11,448 nucleotides of DNA, from positions 1-11,448 of the forward strand of contig DAIRUQ010000094.1 in assembly GCA_036803245.1 (NCBI GenBank). The letters are read 5' to 3'. The notes under the pieces were generated by a model. It worked only from the letters and a program-made list of their open reading frames with translations, was not told the DNA's origin and searched no databases. This stretch comes from DAIRUQ01 sp036803245 (GTDB lineage: Bacteria; Chloroflexota; Anaerolineae; UBA1429). The position numbers and the translations under genes were made by a program. Of this stretch, positions 1 to 6,063 are shown in pieces (the first letter of the stretch is position 1; every line of letters starts with the position of its first letter).

Positions 1-59
1 TTTTCATTTGAGAGAACAGTGTGCCCCCGGTGACATTTTAGATGAAAGAGCACGTGGGG

Positions 60-88
60 TTGACGCCGATCCGGGCCGGGGCTAGGCT
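60..88 (+). promoter_or_regulatory. Probable sigma-70 promoter of the MBL-rhodanese gene
   Basis: A TTGACG box at 60-65 matches the -35 consensus at five of six positions. It is separated by 17 bp from TAGGCT at 83-88, a weak -10 box (three of six). Transcription would start near 95, giving a leader of about 36 bases before the ATG at 131. A start there would also exclude the in-frame GTG at 95 as a translation start. Nothing else is recognisable in bases 1-130. The call rests on box similarity and spacing only. Confidence 0.4.
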
Positions 89-120
89 TGAGCGGTGAGA
101 AGAGGGGCGACGCCGTACCT

Positions 121-127
121 GGAGGAG
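121..127 (+). promoter_or_regulatory. Ribosome binding site deciding the ATG 131 start
   Basis: GGAGGAG lies just upstream of ATG 131, with five bases between the GGAGG core and the ATG. The alternative in-frame GTG at 95 has no comparable site and would add twelve residues not typical of the family, whose members start directly with the beta-strand region. Confidence 0.75.
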
Positions 128-130
128 ACG

Positions 131-1480
131 ATGCACTATCAGCGGTTCGTGTCCGAGGGCCTGGCGCACTTTTCGTACTTGGTTGGGGATGGCGGTCGGG
201 CGGTGGTCATCGACCCGCGGCGCGACATCGAGGCCTATGTGGCCGCCGCTCTCGACGCGGGCCTCGAGATCCAGTTCGTGCTGGAGACGCATCGGAACGA
301 GGACATTGTGGTAGGCTCTGCCGCGCTGGCCGAGCGGACGGGTGCCGCCGTGTGGCATGCCGATGCCCATCTGCCCTACCAGTATGGCGAGGCGGCGCAT
401 GATGGGCAGACCTGGGCTCTGGGCTCGCTGACGGTGGAGGCGATGCACACGCCCGGCCACACGCCCGGCAGCATGAGCTATGTGCTTCGAGCGTCTGGCG
501 GCGCGCCGTGGATGGTCTTTTCGGGTGACTTGCTCTTTGCTGGCGACGTGGGCCGCGTGGACCTGGCGGGGCATGATGCGATAGCCAAGATGGCCGGCCT
601 CTTGTATGACTCGCTGACCCAGCGGGTGTTGCCTCTGGGCGACGGGGTTCTCTTGAGGCCGGCCCATGGGGCGGGCTCTGCCTGCGGCGCCACGCTGGCC
701 GATCGCGATCACACCACTATCGGATTGGAGCGAGCGCTGAACCCCCAGCTTCAGATCGACTCGCGCGAGGCCTTTGTCGCCGCAGTCTCTCGCGAGCTGC
801 CTTTCCCGCCCTATTTTAAGAGCGTCGAGCGGCAAAACCTACGAGGGGCCACGGAGCGTGCGGCTCCGCTCGGGCCGGTGTCGCTGGACGATATCGACGG
901 GGCGGGAGCCACCGTGGTCGATCTCCGTCACGAGCTGGGCTTTGCCGGAGCACACATCCCTGGGGCGTTGAGCCTGCCTCCCGGAGCGGCCGGCCGTTTT
1001 GGCGGGTGGGTCTTGGATCCTGAGGAGGAGGTCGTCCTGACGGGTCCGGGCGCGCCCGAGGTCGCTCGTCTACTCGATCGGATGGGCTATAGCCGCGTGC
1101 TGGGTGAGCTGGCCGACGGCATCGATGCGTACTTGCGCGCAGGCCGCGAGCCGGCGGGCGTTCGCACTATTTCAGTGCAAGGGCTGTGCCGTGCTCTCGA
1201 TGCGGGCAACGATGTGTGGCTCTTTGATGTGCGCAGCGACGAGGAGCGTGCCGCCAGCGCGATCCCCAACGCGCACGGGATCGACTTGCGCTACCTGGCC
1301 GACCAGAGCGATGCGATCCCGCAGGATCGCGATGTGTACCTCTTCTGTGGCAGCGGCCGCCGTGCCATGGTGGGGGCGGCCCGGCTGCAGCATCTGGGCG
1401 GGTTCGCCAACCTGGTGGTGGTGCTGGGGGGCTTTGCCGGCTGGCAGGCTCGAAGCTGTCCGATCCAACGAGCGCGCTAG
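131..1480 (+). CDS. MBL-fold hydrolase with two rhodanese domains (persulfide dioxygenase-like)
   Basis: 449-residue cytoplasmic protein. Residues 1 to about 210 form a metallo-beta-lactamase fold of the glyoxalase II / persulfide dioxygenase (ETHE1-like) type. Visible are THRNED at 53-58, HTPGH at 106-110, SGD at 131-133 and PAHG at 177-180. A first rhodanese domain (about 248-338) keeps the DLR and GAHIPGA signatures but has no cysteine in the active-loop region, so it is probably inactive. The second (about 347-440) has the loop CGSGRR with catalytic Cys406. ETHE1-like enzymes oxidise glutathione or other persulfides and rhodaneses carry sulfane sulfur, so a role in persulfide handling is likely. 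The usual HxHxDH metal motif reads H54, N56, D58, I59, losing two ligands. A subgroup with this THRNED variant is known to me, but its activity is not. It has its own probable promoter and no operon partner. Confidence 0.9.
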   Translation: MHYQRFVSEGLAHFSYLVGDGGRAVVIDPRRDIEAYVAAALDAGLEIQFVLETHRNEDIVVGSAALAERTGAAVWHADAHLPYQYGEAAHDGQTWALGSLTVEAMHTPGHTPGSMSYVLRASGGAPWMVFSGDLLFAGDVGRVDLAGHDAIAKMAGLLYDSLTQRVLPLGDGVLLRPAHGAGSACGATLADRDHTTIGLERALNPQLQIDSREAFVAAVSRELPFPPYFKSVERQNLRGATERAAPLGPVSLDDIDGAGATVVDLRHELGFAGAHIPGALSLPPGAAGRFGGWVLDPEEEVVLTGPGAPEVARLLDRMGYSRVLGELADGIDAYLRAGREPAGVRTISVQGLCRALDAGNDVWLFDVRSDEERAASAIPNAHGIDLRYLADQSDAIPQDRDVYLFCGSGRRAMVGAARLQHLGGFANLVVVLGGFAGWQARSCPIQRAR

Positions 1481-1521
1481 CGTGCCGTGGGCTGAGAGCT
1501 TGGCCTTGTCGCGATTATATC

Positions 1522-1550
1522 TTGACAAATACGCTCAATATACTTATAAT
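1522..1550 (+). promoter_or_regulatory. Perfect consensus sigma-70 promoter
   Basis: TTGACA at 1522-1527 and TATAAT at 1545-1550 are both exact consensus, with the optimal 17-bp spacer, inside an AT-rich island in otherwise GC-rich DNA. Transcription would start near 1557. The transcript would run through the 62-codon ORF at 1614-1802 into the hairpin at 1837-1871. It may also continue into the ABC transporter operon if the hairpin is leaky. Confidence 0.85.
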
Positions 1551-1602
1551 ATGAGTGAGCTTGAGAAAGAGATCAGGCGGCAGGGCTCAGCCAGCTCAGA
1601 CC

Positions 1603-1608
1603 AGGAGG
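1603..1608 (+). promoter_or_regulatory. Ribosome binding site of the 62-codon ORF
   Basis: AGGAGG lies five bases before ATG 1614. It selects this start over the in-frame ATG at 1551, which directly abuts the -10 box and would fall before the expected transcription start. Confidence 0.7.
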
Positions 1609-1613
1609 ATACC

Positions 1614-1802
1614 ATGAGCGACAAGACCATATTCCGGCCATACACGAAAAAGGCGTGCAGTCTGCGGAGGTCGATACCCGGAGATGCCATCTGCATCGAT
1701 GACGAGGAGGCCAGTGGTCGTGACCGTTTCGACGACATCACTCGCCACCTTGTGTCGGCTTTGGCGGTGGTGCGGGTAGGTGCTCTTCACGCTATCTTTT
1801 AG
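1614..1802 (+). CDS. Small hypothetical protein, 62 residues
   Basis: I do not recognise this protein. The case for it being real is its setting: an exact consensus promoter ending 63 bases upstream, an AGGAGG site with five-base spacing, and a strong hairpin 34 bases after the TAG. The protein has a basic N-terminal third (around FRPYTKKAC, residues 8-15, and LRR 17-19), an acidic patch DDEE at 29-32, two cysteines (C15, C27) and a mostly hydrophobic tail from about 46 to 62 interrupted by Arg54, too broken to call a membrane helix confidently. The N-terminal FRPY followed by a Ser/Ile/Pro stretch faintly recalls the start of IS1182-type transposases, so a transposase remnant is an alternative. 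Other options are a leader peptide for the downstream ABC operon, or a non-coding small RNA in which the ORF is incidental. Confidence 0.5.
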   Translation: MSDKTIFRPYTKKACSLRRSIPGDAICIDDEEASGRDRFDDITRHLVSALAVVRVGALHAIF

Positions 1803-1836
1803 CCCAGGCGATCGTTCGACAGCTCCTCCAAAGCGA

Positions 1837-1871
1837 CCAAGAGTCGGCGCCACGACGGCGCCGACTCTTGG
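1837..1871 (+). terminator. 15-bp perfect hairpin, probable terminator or attenuator
   Basis: Bases 1837-1851 and 1857-1871 are exact reverse complements, with a 5-base loop ACGAC. The stem is GC-rich and reads CCAAGAGTCGGCGCC on the left arm. There is no T-tract after it, so it is not a textbook intrinsic terminator. It lies between the small ORF and the ABC operon, and its right arm overlaps the likely -35 box of the ABC promoter, so it could end the short transcript, attenuate read-through, or bind a dimeric regulator. Confidence 0.65.
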
Positions 1872-1896
1872 CGTCCACGCCTGTCCGTGCTAGACT
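1868..1896 (+). promoter_or_regulatory. Probable promoter of the ABC transporter operon
   Basis: TTGGCG at 1868-1873 and TAGACT at 1891-1896 each match the sigma-70 consensus at four of six positions and are separated by 17 bp. A TGC at 1888-1890 supplies the TGn extended -10 element. The start point would be near 1903, giving a leader of about 33 bases before ATG 1936. The -35 box shares four bases with the right arm of the preceding hairpin. Confidence 0.5.
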
Positions 1897-1935
1897 CTGT
1901 TCGGTTTAGCCCCTGTGCTTTTCGGAGGTTGTACG

Positions 1936-2841
1936 ATGCCAGAGCAGGCTCTCACTGTGTCGGAGCTGGTCAAGCGCTATGACCAGGTGACGGCTGTAGA
2001 TCATCTCTCGTTCAGCATCGAACGAGGCGAGCTATTTGGGCTGCTGGGCCCGAACGGCGCTGGCAAGACCAGCACCATCCGAGCCTTGATGGGCATCGTT
2101 CCACCCGATGAGGGCACGGTGCGGCTCTTGGGGGGAGCTCCGAAGCAGGTTCGCGGGCGGGTGGGCTATCTTCCTGAGGAGCGCGGTCTCTATGCCAAGC
2201 AGCGGCTCCTCGAGGTGCTGGTCTTCCTAGCCCAGCTGAAAGGGCTGGACGCAGATACCGCGCACGAGAATGCCATGAGATGGCTGGAGCGGGTGGATCT
2301 GCAGGATCGCGCCCAAGACAAGATCAGCGAGCTGAGCCGAGGCATGCAGCAAAAAGCACAGTTGGTGGCGACGCTGGTGCACGATCCTGATCTCATCATC
2401 CTGGACGAGCCCTTCCAGGGGCTGGATCCCGTCAACGTCAACCTCGTCAAAGAGATCCTGCGCGAACTCCAATCCAGGGGCAAGACCATCGCTCTCAGCT
2501 CGCACCAGATGAACCTGGTGGAAGAGCTGTGCGATCGGATCGTCCTGATCAACCATGGTCGGGCGGTGCTGTACGGTCCCCTGTCCGAGATCAAGCGCAA
2601 GTACGCCGAGCGGACCGTACGCCTGCGCACGGGCGTGGGTACCGAAGCCCTGCAGGCGACGCTGGGCGGGGACAACGTTGAGCATCGCAACGGCGTCGAT
2701 ATTGTGCACCTAGCGGATTGGGAGCCCAGCGATCTGTTGCGGCGGCTGCTCGACGCGGGGATCGAGGTGCTCAGCTATGAAGTGGCGACCGCTCCTCTGC
2801 AGGATATATTTGTAGCAGCCGTGCAAGCGGAGGCGGCATGA
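1936..2841 (+). CDS. ABC transporter ATP-binding protein, NatA-like
   Basis: 301-residue cytoplasmic ATPase that would energise the permease encoded next. Visible are Walker A GPNGAGKT at 38-45, a Q-loop region reading YLPEERG at 78-84 as in NatA-type proteins, an ABC signature LSRGM at 133-137 (a variant of LSGGQ), Walker B LIILDEP at 153-159, a D-loop GLDP at 162-165 and switch His190. The C-terminal 80 or so residues resemble the DUF4162-type extension found in NatA/YhaQ-like proteins. ATG 1936 is chosen because GGAGG at 1924-1928 precedes it by seven bases; an upstream in-frame GTG at 1915 lacks a site. Known relatives extrude sodium ions or other small compounds; the substrate here cannot be read from the sequence. 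Its stop overlaps the permease start as ATGA. Confidence 0.93.
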   Translation: MPEQALTVSELVKRYDQVTAVDHLSFSIERGELFGLLGPNGAGKTSTIRALMGIVPPDEGTVRLLGGAPKQVRGRVGYLPEERGLYAKQRLLEVLVFLAQLKGLDADTAHENAMRWLERVDLQDRAQDKISELSRGMQQKAQLVATLVHDPDLIILDEPFQGLDPVNVNLVKEILRELQSRGKTIALSSHQMNLVEELCDRIVLINHGRAVLYGPLSEIKRKYAERTVRLRTGVGTEALQATLGGDNVEHRNGVDIVHLADWEPSDLLRRLLDAGIEVLSYEVATAPLQDIFVAAVQAEAA

Positions 2842-4079
2842 AACCTATCATGGTGGTGGCATCGCACGAGTTTCGGGTCAACGTACGTCGGCCTGCCTAT
2901 ATCATCTTTACGGTGGCCGTGCCGATCATTGGGCTCGTCTTTCTCTTGGTCAGCGCCTTTTTGGGCGGCGATATGGACCGCATCTTTACCGGGGGTCTAG
3001 ATTCTGATTCCGAGCCCATCGGCATCGTCGATCACAGCGGCCTGTTCGACCCGCTGCTCCCTGGCTGGGACGACCAGGTCACGCTGTTCGCCGACGAGGA
3101 GGCGGCCCGTGAAGCCCTGCGGGCTGAGCGGATCTCGACCATGCTTATCGTTTCGGCCGACTATGTCGAGAGCGGCGAGGTGGCTTACTCGACCAACGAG
3201 TCGGGGCTGCGAAAGCAGGTCGCGCTCGAATCTGAGCGTGTACGCTCGCTCTTTGTAGAGCATCTGACGCGCGATGCGCTGAACGATGACGTGCGGGCGC
3301 GGATTCTACAGTCGCCCACCTATGTGGAGCTGGATGCCGAGACCGGCGCGCCGGCCGTCAACGGCGAGGGCGAGGCCTGGCTGGCTGATATGATGGTGGC
3401 CTACTTTTTCGGGATCTTGCTGATCATGGCGGTGTTCACGGCCTCAGGGTATCTCTTGCAGGGGGTTGCCGAGGAAAAGGACAGCCGCGTCGTCGAGATC
3501 GTGATGTCTTCCGTCTCGCCCTTTGAGCTGCTGACCGGCAAGGTGCTGGGACTGGGCGCACTGGGCCTTCTGCAGGTCGTCATCTGGCTGGTGGCGGCGT
3601 ACGCGCTTAGTGGAGGCGCCCAGGGGATGCTGGGGGTCAGCTTTAGCTTCACGGCGCGGCCAGAGGTCATGGTGCTAAGCCTGGTCTATTTCGTCCTGGG
3701 ATTTGGCATCTTTGCCGCCTTGATGGGAGCGGCCAGCGCCCTGGGGACCACCCAGCAGGAATCCCAAAAGTCGGCGTCGATCTTTTCGATGATCGCGGCG
3801 GTACCGCTCTTTTTGGCCAGCGGCCTGATGCAGAACCCCAACAGCACGCTGTTCCGGGTGTTGTCCTGGTTCCCGCTGACCGCGCCCACCACTATGCTCA
3901 TGCGGCTGCCCATGACGACGGTGCCTACCATTGATATTGTCGGCAGCATCGTCCTGACCGCTGCAGCGTTGCCACTGGCTCTCTGGTTGGCGGGCGAGGT
4001 GTTCCGCATGGGCCTGCTGATGTACGGCAAGCGGTTGACCTTGCCAGAGATCTGGCGCGCGCTACGGAACCGCGCCTGA
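2838..4079 (+). CDS. ABC-2 type transporter permease, NatB/YhaP-like
   Basis: 413-residue inner membrane protein, partner of the preceding ATPase. The first membrane segment is at about 21-43. A long extracytoplasmic domain follows (about 45-183), then a cluster of five likely segments at about 184-207, 238-258, 275-298, 315-330 and 366-388. This is the ABC2_membrane_3 layout. Between the second and third segments is the conserved coupling stretch EEKDSRVVEIVMSSVSP (212-228), followed by ELLTGKVLG, typical of NatB-like sodium/drug export permeases. Length is usual for the family. The start overlaps the ATPase stop by four bases (ATGA), indicating translational coupling. The function is export; the substrate is unknown. 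Confidence 0.93.
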   Translation: MKPIMVVASHEFRVNVRRPAYIIFTVAVPIIGLVFLLVSAFLGGDMDRIFTGGLDSDSEPIGIVDHSGLFDPLLPGWDDQVTLFADEEAAREALRAERISTMLIVSADYVESGEVAYSTNESGLRKQVALESERVRSLFVEHLTRDALNDDVRARILQSPTYVELDAETGAPAVNGEGEAWLADMMVAYFFGILLIMAVFTASGYLLQGVAEEKDSRVVEIVMSSVSPFELLTGKVLGLGALGLLQVVIWLVAAYALSGGAQGMLGVSFSFTARPEVMVLSLVYFVLGFGIFAALMGAASALGTTQQESQKSASIFSMIAAVPLFLASGLMQNPNSTLFRVLSWFPLTAPTTMLMRLPMTTVPTIDIVGSIVLTAAALPLALWLAGEVFRMGLLMYGKRLTLPEIWRALRNRA

Positions 4080-5000
4080 TCAGGGGCTGATTTCCAGATC
4101 GAGCAGCTGATCGGCTAGCCAGGTGATCTCGTCGGCCATGGTGAGCCGCTCGAGCCAGCGCGTGGGGATGCCACCGGCCGATTCGGTGCACCCATAGTGC
4201 GCTCCGGCGAGCTGGCCGCAGACTGCGGCCGTCGTGTCGGCATCGTCGCCCAGGTTGGCGGCGAGCAGAATGGCCTCGCGGTAGCTCGACGTCTGGCAGA
4301 GGCACCAGAGGGCCGCCTCTAGACTGGCCACCACGTACCCCGTGCCACGGATGTCGTCCTCGGTCTTGTCGCGATAGTCTCCGCGGGCGATGGCGGCGAT
4401 CTTGGGCGTGGCGACGAACCCGTCGGCGCCCGCCAAGAGCACCTGGTCGAGGCTGGCACCATCCAGCGCGCGGCAGAGCATGCGACCCATCAGGCGGCAG
4501 GCGTCGACACACTCGGTGGCGCCATGGGTGGTGCGTGAGCTCTCGGCGGCGAGTTCCTCGACGCGCTCGATATCGGGATAGTAGGCCATAGCTACCGGCG
4601 CAAGGCGCATGATGCTGCCGTTCCCGGCCGCGTACGGGTCACTCGATCCCGCGTACGGCTCGCCGGTCCGCTGGTATCTACTCAGGGCGTCTCCCACGGT
4701 ATTGCCGATGTCAAAGCAGGTGCCCGTGCTGCTCAGGTACCCTTCGCGCGCCCAGCGCCAGTAGCGGTCCATCTGGTCACGGGGGTTGAACTCGCCGCAC
4801 TCGACCAAGCTGGTGGCTAGGCAGAGGGCCATCGAGGTGTCGTCGGTCCACTGGCCAGGATCGAGGCCAAAGGGCCCGCCGCCGACCATGTCGGTAAGCG
4901 GTTCAAAACTGTCTCGTGCGCGGAACTCGACCGCCGTGCCCACGGCGTCGCCACACGCTAGCCCTAGCAGTGCCCCTCGAAACCGTTCTCGCGTGTCCAC
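4080..5000 (-). CDS. ADP-ribosylglycohydrolase family protein (DraG-like)
   Basis: 306-residue cytoplasmic enzyme of the family that removes ADP-ribose from proteins or small molecules through a di-magnesium site. Visible are GLACGDAVG at 13-21, WTDDTS at 51-56, GNGSIMR at 126-132, TTHG at 157-160 and GDDADTTAAV at 251-260; the paired acidic residues in WTDDTS and GDDADT match the family's metal ligands. Length is usual. The GTG start is supported by AGGAGG on the minus strand (5010-5005), four bases before it. DraG itself reactivates dinitrogenase reductase, but no nitrogen-fixation gene is in view, so that specific role should not be assumed; many relatives act on other ADP-ribosylated targets. 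It is transcribed towards the ABC operon and its stop directly abuts the permease stop. Confidence 0.93.
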   Translation of the reverse strand: MDTRERFRGALLGLACGDAVGTAVEFRARDSFEPLTDMVGGGPFGLDPGQWTDDTSMALCLATSLVECGEFNPRDQMDRYWRWAREGYLSSTGTCFDIGNTVGDALSRYQRTGEPYAGSSDPYAAGNGSIMRLAPVAMAYYPDIERVEELAAESSRTTHGATECVDACRLMGRMLCRALDGASLDQVLLAGADGFVATPKIAAIARGDYRDKTEDDIRGTGYVVASLEAALWCLCQTSSYREAILLAANLGDDADTTAAVCGQLAGAHYGCTESAGGIPTRWLERLTMADEITWLADQLLDLEISP

Positions 5001-5045
5001 CAGCCCTCCTCAGCGCGTCCGCTTCTGCTGCCGTACCGCTGCGTC

Positions 5046-5051
5046 TATAAT
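5046..5051 (+). promoter_or_regulatory. Probable -10 box of the six-gene operon, in a 154-bp divergent region
   Basis: TATAAT at 5046-5051 is an exact -10 match and would start transcription near 5058, leaving a leader of about 97 bases to GTG 5155. The hexamer at the 17-bp position upstream (TTCTGC, 5023-5028) is a poor -35, so an activator may be needed. On the opposite strand the same bases give TATTAT (5052-5047), which could serve the leftward ADP-ribosylglycohydrolase gene. The leader holds three GCTGA-containing stretches (about 5096-5132) that could be operator parts, but no clean palindrome is visible. Confidence 0.5.
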
Positions 5052-5141
5052 AGCCCCATTGAGAGCCGGCCGCCAGGGCCTAGCGAGCAACAGCGATGCT
5101 GACAGGTCATCCGCTGAACCCGCTGATCCTGACACACCTCG

Positions 5142-5148
5142 AAGGGAG
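5142..5148 (+). promoter_or_regulatory. Ribosome binding site deciding the GTG 5155 start
   Basis: AAGGGAG lies six bases before GTG 5155. The frame is open upstream to 4786, but that extension runs antisense through the start of the ADP-ribosylglycohydrolase gene and through the promoter region. The GTG is therefore the credible start. Confidence 0.75.
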
Positions 5149-5154
5149 CACACG

Positions 5155-6063
5155 GTGACATCCATCCGCGAACGCATTGGCATCTCTACCCACTTTATGC
5201 CGAGCACCCACGGCGAGGATATCTATGAGGCGATCCGTTTGGTGGCCGAGGCGGGGTTCGCTGGCTTTGAGATTGTGCCCACGCTGGATCAGGCCCAGCT
5301 GGGCTATCCCACCAACTATGCCAACGTGGGCATCGATCTGTTTGAGGCGACGCTGGATGAGATCGGCCGACTCAAGCAGGCCCTCGGCGTCTTTGATTGG
5401 GTCACGGTCCACTCGCCCCATCTCGACTGGAATCAAGCCAGCGTCAACCGCCATCTGCGCCAACTCACGTGGGATTATTACGACCGCTGCTACGATCTGG
5501 CCGTAACCTTGGGCGCCGCTGCCATGACCTACCACATGGGCGGCCCCACTTGGGGCTTTGTGCGCGACCATCAGGTCATTCGAGACCACAACCTTGCCTA
5601 TGCCCAGCACTTGGCCGCTCAGGCTGACGGCACGGTGCCGCTAGGCTATGAAGCCGGCGGACTGGAGGACCTGGTCTATGTGTGCGACCGCGTGGAGGGA
5701 TGGGGCATCAACCTGGACATCGGGCATGCCTACATGGCCGGACACACCGATGCCAACTTTGCGGGCTACCTCGATCGGCTAGGCGATCGGATCGCCGAGG
5801 TGCACATGAACGGCGTCAACCACTACTGGGGCCGCTACATGGAGCACCAGCCGGTGCATCTGAACAACATGATCGACTATCAGACTACCTTTACCCGTTT
5901 GTCTCAGATCCCGTACGAAGGGCCCATCGTCTGTGAGATTCAGGGGCACGACATCGCCCAGGTAGTTCGCCACTGCACCGAGGCCCGCGAAATGATCGCC
6001 GGCATCTGGGATGGGTCGCGACCGCTGGAGCAACGCTGGAACCTGGCGCGGGAGGAGGCGTGA
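5155..6063 (+). CDS. Sugar phosphate isomerase/epimerase-like TIM-barrel protein
   Basis: 302-residue cytoplasmic protein of the xylose isomerase-like TIM-barrel / AP endonuclease 2 superfamily, which isomerises or epimerises sugars, sugar phosphates or inositol derivatives using a divalent metal. Candidate metal ligands are Glu166 (YEAGG), Asp188 and His191 (LDIGHAY), His217 (EVHMNG) and Glu261 (CEIQG), spaced as the E-D-H-E set of the family. The N-terminal strand (about 8-13) and the AEAGFAGFEI stretch at 31-40 are typical first-barrel elements. Length is usual. It is the first gene of the operon and overlaps the next by one base (TGATG). The sugar acted on is not readable from the sequence; the neighbouring aldo/keto reductase and sialidase-like gene support a carbohydrate role. 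Confidence 0.88.
   Translation: MTSIRERIGISTHFMPSTHGEDIYEAIRLVAEAGFAGFEIVPTLDQAQLGYPTNYANVGIDLFEATLDEIGRLKQALGVFDWVTVHSPHLDWNQASVNRHLRQLTWDYYDRCYDLAVTLGAAAMTYHMGGPTWGFVRDHQVIRDHNLAYAQHLAAQADGTVPLGYEAGGLEDLVYVCDRVEGWGINLDIGHAYMAGHTDANFAGYLDRLGDRIAEVHMNGVNHYWGRYMEHQPVHLNNMIDYQTTFTRLSQIPYEGPIVCEIQGHDIAQVVRHCTEAREMIAGIWDGSRPLEQRWNLAREEA
6051..6058 (+). promoter_or_regulatory. Ribosome binding site of the sialidase-like gene, inside the preceding gene
   Basis: GGAGGAGG sits in the last codons of the TIM-barrel gene. Its GGAGG core is seven bases before ATG 6063, while the GTG at 6060 is only one base beyond it. ATG 6063, which overlaps the TGA as TGATG, is the better start. Confidence 0.7.

Noticed and set aside
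38..835. 265-residue minus-strand ORF opposite the MBL-rhodanese gene
   Set aside because: It is antisense to a clearly conserved gene, its translation is rich in Arg/His/Gln with no recognisable motif, and it has no supporting site. Long shadow ORFs are expected in GC-rich coding DNA.
1104..1613. Reading of the small ORF as the end of a 232-residue protein starting at 1104
   Set aside because: The upstream part is the +1 frame of the second rhodanese domain and crosses the consensus promoter. Only the last 62 codons, after AGGAGG, are credible.
1614..1802. Remnant of an IS1182-type transposase
   Set aside because: The FRPY start and following spacing are suggestive, but no inverted repeats, target duplication or further transposase motifs are visible in any frame. 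It is kept only as an alternative for the small ORF.
3925..4512. 195-residue minus-strand ORF overlapping the ADP-ribosylglycohydrolase and permease ends
   Set aside because: It is an alternative frame of the ADP-ribosylglycohydrolase gene with an Arg/Pro/Gly-rich translation. The real gene shows all family motifs in its own frame.
4080..5000. draG of nitrogen fixation
   Set aside because: The family is certain, but no nif or draT gene is present, so the specific role and symbol are not supported.
4786..5154. 123-codon N-terminal extension of the TIM-barrel protein
   Set aside because: It is low-complexity Ser/Arg/Pro sequence antisense to the start of another gene and crosses the likely promoter. 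GTG 5155 has a good ribosome binding site and gives the family's usual N-terminus.
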